This document shows, piece after piece, positions 10,444-19,307 of a stretch of DNA of 64,000 bases. The notes below the pieces were generated by a model. That model had not been told where the DNA came from. It made no database searches and was given only the letters and a program-made list of their open reading frames with translations. This stretch comes from Aestuariibacter salexigens DSM 15300 (GTDB lineage: Bacteria > Pseudomonadota > Gammaproteobacteria > Enterobacterales > Alteromonadaceae). Position 1 is the first letter of the stretch. Each line of letters opens with the position of its first letter. The stretch spans positions 372,001 through 436,000 of the forward strand of contig NZ_AUBH01000001.1 in NCBI RefSeq assembly GCF_000429145.1. The letters run 5' to 3'. The translations under genes and the position numbers were made by a program.

Positions 10444-11970
10444 ATGACCACTATTCGTCAACAGGACTTTATCGATAGCATAGAAGATGCGCTCCAGTTC
10501 ATCTCGTATTACCACCCACTCGACTACATAAAAGCGGTAGAAGAGGCTTATCACAAAGAACAAAGCCAGGCTGCGAAAGATGCGATGGCACAAATTCTGG
10601 TGAATTCCAGAATGTCAGCAGAGGGTCATCGTCCGCTTTGCCAGGATACGGGTATCGTCACTTGCTTTGTTAAAATCGGCATGCAGGTGCAATGGGATAA
10701 AACCGATATGACGGTGCAGGAAATGGTCGACGAAGGTACGCGCCGAGCCTATACCAATCCTGATAATCCATTGCGGGCGTCTATCGTCGCTGACCCGGCA
10801 GGAGCACGCAAGAATACCAAGGATAACACCCCTGCGGTCGTCCACATAGATATGGTTGCCGGCGACAAAATAGAAGTCATGATCGCAGCCAAAGGTGGCG
10901 GCTCAGAAAATAAATCCAAAATGGTCATGCTCAACCCGAGTGACGACATAGCAGAGTGGGTAGTGAAAACGTTGCCTACCATGGGCGCTGGCTGGTGCCC
11001 ACCGGGGATGCTTGGACTGGGCATCGGCGGTACGGCCGAAAAAGCTGGTGTGCTTGCCAAGGAAAGCCTGATGGATCCGGTCGACATTCATGAACTAATG
11101 GCGCGTGGCCCGCAGACAACAGACGAGAAATTACGTCTGGAAATCTTTGAAAAGGTCAACAAGCTGGGCATTGGCGCACAAGGTCTTGGCGGCCTGACTA
11201 CCGTGGTAGACGTGAAAATCAAATCCATGCCCACTCACGCAGCGTCCAAACCTGTGGTCATGATCCCTAACTGCGCGGCAACCCGTCATGCGCATTTCTA
11301 TCTCGACGGCAGTGGTCCTGCACAGCTCAAAGCGCCTAAATTAGAAGACTGGCCGGAAGTCACCTGGGAAGTGGGTGAAAATACCCGTCGCGTCAATCTT
11401 GATGAAGTGACCAAAGACGATATTCTGGACTGGAAAGTCGGTGAAACCGTGCTGTTGTCAGGAAAAATGTTGACCGGTCGCGATGCGGCCCATAAGCGTA
11501 TTCAGTCAATGCTGGACAACGGTGAAGGCTTGCCTGATGGCGTGGATTTGACCAATAAATTCATTTATTACGTGGGTCCTGTAGATGCTGTCGGTGATGA
11601 AGTGGTCGGCCCTGCTGGTCCGACAACGGCAACACGAATGGATAAATTCACCGATATGATGCTCGATCAAACCGGTTTAATCGGCATGATTGGTAAAGCG
11701 GAGCGTGGGCCGGCTACTGTTGAGTCTATTGCCAAGCACAAAGCGGTGTACCTGATGGCTGTAGGCGGCGCTGCCTATCTGGTTTCAAAAGCAATCAAGA
11801 AAGCCAGAGTGGTAGCATTTGAAGATCTCGGTATGGAAGCCATCTACGAGTTTGAAGTCGAGGATATGCCAGTCACCGTTGCAGTAGATAGCTCAGGCGC
11901 CAACGCCCACGAGACCGGCCCCGCGATTTGGAAAGCCAAGATAGAAGATCTCGACAAAGCCTTGAGTTAA
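10444..11970 (+). CDS. fumA: Fumarate hydratase, class I (iron-sulfur)
   Basis: This is a 508-residue class I fumarase, which interconverts fumarate and malate in the TCA cycle using an oxygen-sensitive [4Fe-4S] cluster. The N-terminal alpha domain carries RPLCQDTG, and the middle has IPNCAATRHAHFY; both cysteines are expected cluster ligands. The C-terminal beta domain ends with VDSSGANAHETGP. The start at 10444 is chosen for the GGGGAT ribosome-binding site 4 bases upstream; the frame is open to 10417. A strong terminator follows. FumA and FumB-type enzymes cannot be distinguished. Confidence 0.93.
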   Translation: MTTIRQQDFIDSIEDALQFISYYHPLDYIKAVEEAYHKEQSQAAKDAMAQILVNSRMSAEGHRPLCQDTGIVTCFVKIGMQVQWDKTDMTVQEMVDEGTRRAYTNPDNPLRASIVADPAGARKNTKDNTPAVVHIDMVAGDKIEVMIAAKGGGSENKSKMVMLNPSDDIAEWVVKTLPTMGAGWCPPGMLGLGIGGTAEKAGVLAKESLMDPVDIHELMARGPQTTDEKLRLEIFEKVNKLGIGAQGLGGLTTVVDVKIKSMPTHAASKPVVMIPNCAATRHAHFYLDGSGPAQLKAPKLEDWPEVTWEVGENTRRVNLDEVTKDDILDWKVGETVLLSGKMLTGRDAAHKRIQSMLDNGEGLPDGVDLTNKFIYYVGPVDAVGDEVVGPAGPTTATRMDKFTDMMLDQTGLIGMIGKAERGPATVESIAKHKAVYLMAVGGAAYLVSKAIKKARVVAFEDLGMEAIYEFEVEDMPVTVAVDSSGANAHETGPAIWKAKIEDLDKALS

Positions 11971-11994
11971 GTCACGTCACTTGTCAAAGTTGTA

Positions 11995-12030
11995 AGCGCC
12001 AGATAGTCTCTATCGGCGCTTTTTTGTTTT
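11995..12030 (+). terminator. Intrinsic terminator after fumarase
   Basis: AGCGCC and GATAG pair with CTATC and GGCGCT (one bulged A, short loop), followed by TTTTTTGTTTT. It lies 24 bases after the fumarase stop and before rmuC. Confidence 0.88.
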
Positions 12031-12046
12031 AATAAGAATAATTGCT

Positions 12047-13513
12047 ATGCCTGAATTTCTCGCTGATCCTCAGCCCCTGTTTGTTTTCATCCTTGTTGGT
12101 CTTATTGCATTTGTCATTGGCTATGCCATATCGAAGTCGCGTACGGGAAAGAGGCTGGCTGAACAACATCAACAGCAATTTGGTTTTGAGCAGCAACAGC
12201 GAGAGCATCTGGAGCAGGAAAATAGTCATTTGCTCGAGAAAATTGACAGCTTGCGACAGCAACAACTGGAAACGTCTCAGCAGCTTGGTCAGTATGCGCA
12301 ACTGGCAGAATCGATACCGTCGTTGAAACAGGAAAAGCAGCAGCTGGCTGACAAACTCAGCGAGGTACAAGCTGCACTATCGGACCTGCGCGCCAATGCA
12401 GAAGCTGACAGGGCGAAGTTTGAACAGGAATCCAGAAACAATGAAGAGAAACTGACTTTACTCAAAGATTCTGAAAAGCGCTTACAGGAGCAGTTTGAAA
12501 ATCTCGCCAATAAAATCTTTGAGCAAAAAAATCAATCTTTTCAGCAGACAAGTAAAGCGGGATTAGACGCGCTGCTAACACCACTTAAAGAGCAAATTGA
12601 AGGCTTCAAGAAACAGGTGACCGATCAGTACGTAAAAGAAGGACAGGAGCGTGCGTCACTGAAAACCGAAATTCTGGGATTAAAAGAGTTGAATCAGCAA
12701 ATTACCCAGGAAGCGGCGGCACTGACTAAAGCGCTGAAAGGCGATAACAAGCAGCAGGGTAACTGGGGCGAGGTCGTACTGGAGCGCATACTCAAAGAGT
12801 CTGGGCTGCGTGAGGGGCATGAGTTCGATACCCAGGTTTCCCTGCGAAATGACGGTGGCAAGTTATATCAGCCCGATGTAGTTGTGCATTTGCCGAACGA
12901 TAAAGACGTGGTGATCGACTCTAAAGTCTCTCTAGCTGCCTATGAGCGTTTTTTTAATGAGCAGGAAGATGAAACTGCCCGCGAAAAGTACCTTACAGAA
13001 CACGTTTCGTCGCTGCGTAACCACATCAAAGAATTGGGTAAAAAAGATTATCAATCTCTGAAGGGCGTGCGCACGCTGGATTACATTCTTATGTTTGTGC
13101 CTATTGAGCCTGCGTTTATGTTAGCGATTGAAAAAGCCCCCGACCTGGTAAAACTGGCGCTTGATAACAACATAATGCTGGTGAGCCCAACGAACTTATT
13201 GGTTGCACTGCGCACCATTAACAACATCTGGCAATATGAATACCAGAATCAAAACGCTCAGCTCATTGCGGATAAAGCGGCGAAGTTGTACGACAAATTT
13301 CATGGTTTTGTAGCTGATATGGAGAAAGTCGGACGCGCGATAGAGTCAACACAAAAGAATTATGACAGCGCGATGTCCAAGCTCAGCACTGGAAGAGGTA
13401 ACCTGGTCAGGCAAACAGAACAGTTTCGCCAGCTCGGTGTGCAAAGCAACAAGAAGATTGATGCTGCTTTGTTGGAACGGGCCGCAGGTGAACAGGCGGA
13501 AGAAACCGATTAG
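12047..13513 (+). CDS. rmuC: DNA recombination protein RmuC
   Basis: A 488-residue RmuC family protein. It has an N-terminal membrane segment (residues 10-25, FVFILVGLIAFVIGYAI), a long Gln/Glu-rich coiled coil (about 30-180), then the RmuC nuclease-like domain with GNWGEVVLERIL, DVVIDSKVSL and the EPAFMLAIE region. RmuC limits inversions at short repeats and is structurally related to restriction endonucleases. The ATG follows the fumarase terminator; it is probably expressed separately. Confidence 0.93.
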   Translation: MPEFLADPQPLFVFILVGLIAFVIGYAISKSRTGKRLAEQHQQQFGFEQQQREHLEQENSHLLEKIDSLRQQQLETSQQLGQYAQLAESIPSLKQEKQQLADKLSEVQAALSDLRANAEADRAKFEQESRNNEEKLTLLKDSEKRLQEQFENLANKIFEQKNQSFQQTSKAGLDALLTPLKEQIEGFKKQVTDQYVKEGQERASLKTEILGLKELNQQITQEAAALTKALKGDNKQQGNWGEVVLERILKESGLREGHEFDTQVSLRNDGGKLYQPDVVVHLPNDKDVVIDSKVSLAAYERFFNEQEDETAREKYLTEHVSSLRNHIKELGKKDYQSLKGVRTLDYILMFVPIEPAFMLAIEKAPDLVKLALDNNIMLVSPTNLLVALRTINNIWQYEYQNQNAQLIADKAAKLYDKFHGFVADMEKVGRAIESTQKNYDSAMSKLSTGRGNLVRQTEQFRQLGVQSNKKIDAALLERAAGEQAEETD

Positions 13514-13561
13514 TAAAGAAGCAAACGAAACCGCACTCAGAGCTTCTGCGTAATACTTCTT

Positions 13562-14095
13562 ATGAAGATATTGTGTTCCTTAATTTTTTGCGCACTTGTA
13601 GCATTTTCGTCGTACGCGATGCAGATTAATTTCGAAAACTTAGCTGAGAAACACAAGTGGTATGTGTCAAACGATACCGTTATGGGAGGAGTGTCTACCT
13701 CTCAAATTGTTGTCATTGAAAATGAAATGGTATTCAGTGGCGAATTGAGTCTGGAAAATAACGGGGGTTTTGCGAGCGTTTGGCGTTCACCCGAAAGGCT
13801 TGATATGAAAACGGGCAAGGATGTTACACTCCGCGCATTGGGAGATGGCCGGATCTATCAGCTCAGACTCAGGATGCTGGGTGCCGAACGAATCTCCTAC
13901 CGAGCTGAGTTTCGCTCGACGTTTGACTGGTCACTTCATACATTTTCTGAGCGAGATTTTACTCCCGTGTGGAGGGGCAGGTTCGTTCATGGTGCTCCGC
14001 CACTGGACCTAGAAAAAGTCATAAGCATAGGTTTTCTACTCGCGGACAAAAAACCAGGCCGCTTTGAGCTGCGCGTCAAATCTGTTGAACAATAA
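13562..14095 (+). CDS. Secreted CIA30-domain protein
   Basis: A 177-residue protein with an N-terminal signal peptide (MKILCSLIFCALVAFSSYA) and a jelly-roll CIA30 domain, named after a mitochondrial complex I assembly factor. The landmarks are NDTVMGGVSTSQ near the start and FASVWRSP, both typical of bacterial CIA30 proteins. The function of the bacterial family is not established; a carbohydrate- or ligand-binding fold in the periplasm is the usual reading. It follows rmuC by 48 bases and converges on the decarboxylase gene. Confidence 0.85.
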   Translation: MKILCSLIFCALVAFSSYAMQINFENLAEKHKWYVSNDTVMGGVSTSQIVVIENEMVFSGELSLENNGGFASVWRSPERLDMKTGKDVTLRALGDGRIYQLRLRMLGAERISYRAEFRSTFDWSLHTFSERDFTPVWRGRFVHGAPPLDLEKVISIGFLLADKKPGRFELRVKSVEQ

Positions 14096-14108
14096 GATGC
14101 GCAATCAG

Positions 14109-16013
14109 TTAGTCGATATCTTTTGTTGTTACGTAGACTTCACCGTCATACATGCCCTGTACGGTCAGTTTTTGGCTTGCCAACTGCTGAATATAGTTGA
14201 TATGGGTTTGTTTTATACGCTGGCCCGGCACCCAAAGCGGAATGCCTGGAGGGTAGGGGGTAACCAGACCTGCCGCGATTCTGCCAACGCTCTGTTGCCA
14301 GGGTACCGATTCTCGTTTAGCGAAAAATGCCGATGATGGTAAGGTTTCAAGTTCAATAGGCGGCACGATATCAGGTTTGGATACTTTTTGTTTACCGCGC
14401 CGTAGCCTGCTGACACCATCATCTAATTTCTTAAGCGCGTTATACAGACGTACAATTTTTGAACGTACGCCGCCTAGTGTGAGCAGCACCAGCATGGTGC
14501 TGTGCGTGAACTTTTCAATTTCCAGTCCGACTTCGTCCATCAGGAAAGAATGTATTTCGTGATTTGAATAGCCCAATCCAGAGACATCAATCAGGATCTT
14601 TAACGGGTCATGGCCCATATTGTCCTCGTCGAAATGACTGAACACCTCACTGAAATCTTTATTATCTAATACCTTTATTTGCTTGAATTTGGCTGCTTGT
14701 TGCCTGAACTCGCCGACGTTTTTTAGCAGTTCATTTAATAACTTATAGCCTTCCATTTCCAGCTGCTTTCTGCACACATCCAGCGACGCAATGATCTGGT
14801 ATTTAGGAGAAGTACTGGTATGGATGCTGTAAATTTCTTTAAAGAAATCTTTGTCAAAGTCGGGATCATTGACGTGGATGTATGAGGCCTGAGAAAAAGC
14901 CGACACCACTTTGTGCGCAGAGTGTGTGATGTAATCTGCACCGCTATGAATAGCAGAGTAATCCCTGAAGCGAGGGTGGAACAACGAATAAGCAAACCAA
15001 GCTTCGTCAATAAACACTTTCATACCGTGTTGATGACCCAGTTCCACCACTTGTTTCAGGTCGGTCAACAGGCCGTCATAGGTACACCCCGTCAGCACGA
15101 TAAGCTTGGCATCCGGATGTTGTTGGATGGCATCCCGCAGCTGTTGTAAGCGAGGTGGTGCAAATATGCCTAAGTCTGGATCCATCACACTATCCAGATA
15201 GATTGGCATTGCCTGTGTCTGTATGATGCCGTAGTGCACGGATTTATGGCAGTTACGGTCCACGATCACTTTGTCTCCCTGACGCAGTAAGGTCTGCAAA
15301 ATGATCTTATTTGAGGTTGACGAGCCGTTAGTCACGAAATACGAATGTTGCACTTCAAAGGTATTGGCGACAAGTTGCTGCGCTCGGCCAATCGCATGTG
15401 TGCCGTCCGATAACGACCCAAGAGAATCAACGCTGACTGAGAGGTCACTGGCAAATACATTGCGGCCAAAGTACTGATAAAAGTCGTTTATATAAGACGA
15501 GTTACGGAAGCTGGCGCCGCCGCTATGGCCGGGTGTGTGCCAAGAGTCGTTAGATTCATTGACGTACTTTCGATAGGCACTCCAGAAGGGGGTTTCCGCG
15601 CGATCGTCAAAGTCGTTGAGCAGATAGCCAAGCATAGATTCGGGATCATCAACGACATCGCTATGGTAAAAAAATGCTTCCACGCCTTGCGTCTGATTGA
15701 CGATATCCAGACCCTCAGAATCTCTACTGACAACGTAGACCGGTAATTCATGGCGGATACGCTTTATAGAATTGACTACTGTGGCGTTATCATCATCGCT
15801 ACTCTGACCCCCTGACCAGTTATACACTATGGCTTGAATGCAGCCATCGTCCTTAACCATTTGTAACGCCAAGGAGACGGTAGGGATAGTCAGTATCGTA
15901 ATATTTACGTCACTGCGTCGAAACGCTTGCACTGCTCCTTCAAGATGTTGTTGTAGTAAAGTATTCGGAGACTCATCTTTTTCAATTATCAGTATTTTAA
16001 ATTCTGGTGTCAT
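14109..16013 (-). CDS. PLP-dependent Orn/Lys/Arg-type decarboxylase
   Basis: A 634-residue fold-type I PLP enzyme of the inducible basic-amino-acid decarboxylase family. Residues 1-130 form the receiver-like wing domain, the PLP lysine is K368 in THSAHKVVSAFSQASYIHV, and the C-terminal domain has TPYPPGIPLWVPG. These enzymes turn lysine, arginine or ornithine into cadaverine, agmatine or putrescine; the substrate cannot be read. It is shorter than the enteric LdcC, CadA and AdiA (about 710-755). It is the last gene of the six-gene ATP-grasp/transglutaminase operon, two bases after the alpha-E gene. This tight coupling suggests it supplies or processes an amine for that system rather than acid resistance (inference). 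Confidence 0.88.
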   Translation of the reverse strand: MTPEFKILIIEKDESPNTLLQQHLEGAVQAFRRSDVNITILTIPTVSLALQMVKDDGCIQAIVYNWSGGQSSDDDNATVVNSIKRIRHELPVYVVSRDSEGLDIVNQTQGVEAFFYHSDVVDDPESMLGYLLNDFDDRAETPFWSAYRKYVNESNDSWHTPGHSGGASFRNSSYINDFYQYFGRNVFASDLSVSVDSLGSLSDGTHAIGRAQQLVANTFEVQHSYFVTNGSSTSNKIILQTLLRQGDKVIVDRNCHKSVHYGIIQTQAMPIYLDSVMDPDLGIFAPPRLQQLRDAIQQHPDAKLIVLTGCTYDGLLTDLKQVVELGHQHGMKVFIDEAWFAYSLFHPRFRDYSAIHSGADYITHSAHKVVSAFSQASYIHVNDPDFDKDFFKEIYSIHTSTSPKYQIIASLDVCRKQLEMEGYKLLNELLKNVGEFRQQAAKFKQIKVLDNKDFSEVFSHFDEDNMGHDPLKILIDVSGLGYSNHEIHSFLMDEVGLEIEKFTHSTMLVLLTLGGVRSKIVRLYNALKKLDDGVSRLRRGKQKVSKPDIVPPIELETLPSSAFFAKRESVPWQQSVGRIAAGLVTPYPPGIPLWVPGQRIKQTHINYIQQLASQKLTVQGMYDGEVYVTTKDID

Positions 16014-16015
16014 AG

Positions 16016-16936
16016 TTAATGTAAAAAATATTGCTCCGAGAGCTGCTGGTGAATGTCTGCTAAATCAATCTGTAATTCATCGATGTAGTCATGCAGCGCC
16101 TTACCTTGCAGGTTCGCGACGGGTTGTTTCTCAAGCTCAGTAATACTGTGGTCGATGCGCTCAATCATAGCCGCATTGTCTGGCACATTGATAAATAAAC
16201 TTTTTAGTTTGTGCAGGCAAAACATAACGCTGCGGGGAAATTCCTCGCCGTGCAACATGAATTTCAGTACATCACCGGGGCGTATGCGCACGCCCATCTT
16301 CTGACGGTACATTTGGTAGCCACTTAATGAACGAAGCACACTCATCCACTGAATATTTTCAAACGGCAAGGCAATATGGTCATCCTTGATACTTGATGAG
16401 CGCACGTCAATGATCCGAGATGTCATATCTGCCCGTTCGAGTGCAGAGCCGAAGCGCCAGAAGAAATAACCTTCATCATGACTCATGGTGGCATCCATGG
16501 TACCGAAAATGAGCAGTGTCTGATTGATGACTTCTTTGAGACTGGCAAAGCGTCCACGCTTGCTTAAAAAGCTGTTGCTATTTTCCTTCATTGACATGTG
16601 CAGCCTGTTTACTGCTTCCCACATCTCTCTGGGCACGACATCGCGTATGGTACGGGCATTATCCCGTGCATACTGTAATGAATTGATAATGGAGGAGGGG
16701 TTGCGACTGTCGATCGTCAGGAACTTCAGCACGTTTTTTTCACTGAAATCAGAATAAATCTCTTCAAACGTCTCGCGATTACCAATGATGTCAATCAGTG
16801 GCTCCCAGCCCGGAGACACGCCTTTCGGTAAATCCATCAGCAATAAATTGTTAACGTTTATCAGGCGCGCGAGGTTTTCTGCCCGTTCAACATAGCGGGC
16901 CGTCCAGTATAGGGTTTCTGCTACTCTTGATAACAT
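16016..16936 (-). CDS. Alpha-E domain protein
   Basis: A 306-residue all-helical alpha-E domain protein (COG2307 type). The signature MLSRVAETLYWTARYVERAENLARL is at the N-terminus. In known clusters this domain accompanies circularly permuted ATP-grasp and transglutaminase-like proteins, and is predicted to help make an amide-linked peptide or tag; biochemical function is unproven. The start at 16936 is favoured by AAGGAGG 8 bases upstream; the frame is open to 16981 but that would overlap the upstream gene. It follows the ATP-grasp gene by 13 bases and precedes the decarboxylase by 2. Confidence 0.9.
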   Translation of the reverse strand: MLSRVAETLYWTARYVERAENLARLINVNNLLLMDLPKGVSPGWEPLIDIIGNRETFEEIYSDFSEKNVLKFLTIDSRNPSSIINSLQYARDNARTIRDVVPREMWEAVNRLHMSMKENSNSFLSKRGRFASLKEVINQTLLIFGTMDATMSHDEGYFFWRFGSALERADMTSRIIDVRSSSIKDDHIALPFENIQWMSVLRSLSGYQMYRQKMGVRIRPGDVLKFMLHGEEFPRSVMFCLHKLKSLFINVPDNAAMIERIDHSITELEKQPVANLQGKALHDYIDELQIDLADIHQQLSEQYFLH

Positions 16937-16949
16937 AATGCGTGCCTCC

Positions 16950-18419
16950 TTAATCCACAATCCAGGTGTCTTTGCTGCCACCGCCCTGCGATGAATTCAC
17001 CACTAGTGAGCCTTTCACCAATGCGACTCGCGTCAATCCGCCGGTAGTCACATAGGTACTCTGACCAGACGACAAAATAAAGGGCCTGAGGTCGACGTGC
17101 CGCCCTTCAATTTTATCTCCGTCGATCGTTGGCACCGTCGACAGATTCAATGTGGGCTGCGCGATCCAGTTTCGCGGATCGGCCTTGATTTGCGCCAGCG
17201 TTTCCTGTTGTTGCTTTTTGGTTGATTTAGGACCAATTAACAAGCCATAGCCACCGGACTCGTTAGCCGGTTTGATGACCAGTTTGTCGATATTCGCCTC
17301 AACATATTTGAAGTCATCCGGCTCGTAACAGCGGTAGGTGTCGACATTAGGCAGTTTGATCTCTTCGCTTAAATAATAACGGATCATGTCTGGTACATAG
17401 GTATACACAACCTTGTCGTCCGCCACTCCAGCACCAGGTGCATTCACCAGTGTCACCTTGCCTTTGCTCCAGGCTCGCATAAGCCCCGGAACGCCAAGCA
17501 TTGAGTCGGGGTGAAATGCTTCAGGATCCAAAAACATGTCGTCAATGCGACGATAAATTACATCGACCCGACGCAAGCCCTGAATGGTTTTCATATACAC
17601 ACAGTCATCTCGCTCGACGACTAAATCTCTACCTTCCACCAGTTCGCAACCCATTTCCTGAGCCAGATAGCAGTGCTCAAAATAGGCGGAGTTGTATATG
17701 CCTGGCGTCAGCACGACAACTTCGGGTTTGTCCAGCGGGCGAGGCGACAGGCTGGCAAGCATATCAAACAGCTGCGATGGGTAGTCATTGACGGGCAGCA
17801 CATCCATTTGTTCGAACATGTCGGGAAACACGCGTTTGATAACAGAGCGGTTTTCTAGCATGTATGAGACACCGGAGGGCACGCGAAGGTTATCCTCCAG
17901 TACGTACATGGTGCCGTCCTTATCTCTGACTAAATCAGAGCCACAGATATGCGCCCAGATATTTTCCGGTGGCGTTATACCCACACATTGTTTACGAAAG
18001 TTAACCGATTTGCTCAGCAGTTCTTTGGGGAATACGCCGTCTTTGATGATTTTCTGATCGTGATATAAATCATCGATAAACATGTTCAGCGCTTTGACAC
18101 GCTGTTTCAGCCCCGCTTCTATCTGCTTCCATTCGCGGTTGGCGATAATGCGCGGAATAATATCGATTGGCCAGGAGCGGTCTATTGAGCTTCCTTCACC
18201 ATACACAGTAAAGGTAATGCCCATCTCTTTCACTGCTAAATCCGCCGCGTCCTGTGCGCTCTTGAGTTCGCTGGTCGATAATTGCGACAGGTAATCCATC
18301 AGCACTTTGCCGTGCTCTCGTGGTTTGCCATTTTCGTCAATCAACTCATCATAAAAGTTCACACCGTCATAGCCTGATAAGTCGACGGACTGTGACTGGC
18401 TTTGCGTTTGCTTGCTCAC
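16950..18419 (-). CDS. Circularly permuted ATP-grasp protein
   Basis: A 489-residue circularly permuted ATP-grasp type 2 protein (COG2308). Landmarks are GEGSSIDRSWPIDIIPR, the DNLRVPSGVSYMLENR segment, and the ATP-grasp core (VIKPANESGGYGLLIG). The ATP-grasp fold forms amide or peptide bonds through an acyl-phosphate, so this is a predicted amidoligase with unknown substrate. It is the stand-alone copy; the same fold is fused to alpha-E in the gene at 19307-21877. The start follows the transglutaminase gene by 12 bases. Confidence 0.92.
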   Translation of the reverse strand: MSKQTQSQSQSVDLSGYDGVNFYDELIDENGKPREHGKVLMDYLSQLSTSELKSAQDAADLAVKEMGITFTVYGEGSSIDRSWPIDIIPRIIANREWKQIEAGLKQRVKALNMFIDDLYHDQKIIKDGVFPKELLSKSVNFRKQCVGITPPENIWAHICGSDLVRDKDGTMYVLEDNLRVPSGVSYMLENRSVIKRVFPDMFEQMDVLPVNDYPSQLFDMLASLSPRPLDKPEVVVLTPGIYNSAYFEHCYLAQEMGCELVEGRDLVVERDDCVYMKTIQGLRRVDVIYRRIDDMFLDPEAFHPDSMLGVPGLMRAWSKGKVTLVNAPGAGVADDKVVYTYVPDMIRYYLSEEIKLPNVDTYRCYEPDDFKYVEANIDKLVIKPANESGGYGLLIGPKSTKKQQQETLAQIKADPRNWIAQPTLNLSTVPTIDGDKIEGRHVDLRPFILSSGQSTYVTTGGLTRVALVKGSLVVNSSQGGGSKDTWIVD

Positions 18420-18431
18420 TTTGCGCTCCTT

Positions 18432-19307
18432 TTATATTCGATTCATATCCACTGACACGTCGAGCTGCTGATTACCGCCACCGAACATGACACCTTTAAG
18501 GGGCGTGATGTCGGCAAAGTCTCTGCCTACTGCAAGCGTAACATGTTGATCGTATGGCTTTAAATTATTGGTCGGATCAAAATCAATCCAGCCAGAGCCC
18601 GGTACAAACAGGGATATCCACGCATGGGTAGCGTCAGCGCCAGTCAGCTTTTCCTGACCAGGCGGCGGCAGGGTCTCGATATAACCGCTCACATAGCGGG
18701 CTGATAGTCCGATACTGCGTATGCATGCCAGGGTAAGGTGGGCAAAATCCTGACATACGCCTCGCTTGTGCTCAAACACATGACTGACCGGCGTATTAAT
18801 TGTTGAAAACGCGGGATCGAATGTGAAATCAGCAAATATTCTGGCCATCAGTTCGTCACATGCTTCGACAATAGGGCGATTGGGCGTAAACGATGCCAGC
18901 GTGTAATTAAGTATATCCTGGTTGGCCTGCGTGAGACGTGTTGGCAGACTGAACGTCAGGGCCTGTAGCATGGCGTTATCTGCAGGATATTTAATCTGGT
19001 CGCGCACTGATTCCCAGTTGACCTGGTGTGAAAACAGTCCCTGGATGGGCACGCCCTGCAAGTCTACCTCACTGGTAGCGATAACCTGCATCTCTTCATG
19101 CAGGGTGGGGATCTCAAACACCGTTACGATATTGTCAAAATGATCCTGGAATGAAACCTGATAATCTGGCTCTGGTATGATGGTAACGGCACTCGACAGG
19201 CACTGTTGTTGAAATGTGTTCAACGGCGTGAGTCGGGCATGATTCTGGGTCAGGCTGACTTTATCTGTGTAGCGATACGTGGTGACGTGGCGGATCTGAT
19301 ATTTCAT
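18432..19307 (-). CDS. Transglutaminase-like protein
   Basis: A 291-residue protein with the bacterial transglutaminase-like N domain (residues 1-75; RHVTTYRYTD) and a transglutaminase/protease core. A full Cys-His-Asp triad is visible: C185 (RGVCQDFAHL), H228 (ATHAWISLF) and D244 (FDPTNN). No signal peptide is seen, so it should act in the cytoplasm as a peptidase, transglutaminase or amidase on the product of the neighbouring ATP-grasp enzymes. It overlaps the preceding fusion gene by one base. Confidence 0.92.
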   Translation of the reverse strand: MKYQIRHVTTYRYTDKVSLTQNHARLTPLNTFQQQCLSSAVTIIPEPDYQVSFQDHFDNIVTVFEIPTLHEEMQVIATSEVDLQGVPIQGLFSHQVNWESVRDQIKYPADNAMLQALTFSLPTRLTQANQDILNYTLASFTPNRPIVEACDELMARIFADFTFDPAFSTINTPVSHVFEHKRGVCQDFAHLTLACIRSIGLSARYVSGYIETLPPPGQEKLTGADATHAWISLFVPGSGWIDFDPTNNLKPYDQHVTLAVGRDFADITPLKGVMFGGGNQQLDVSVDMNRI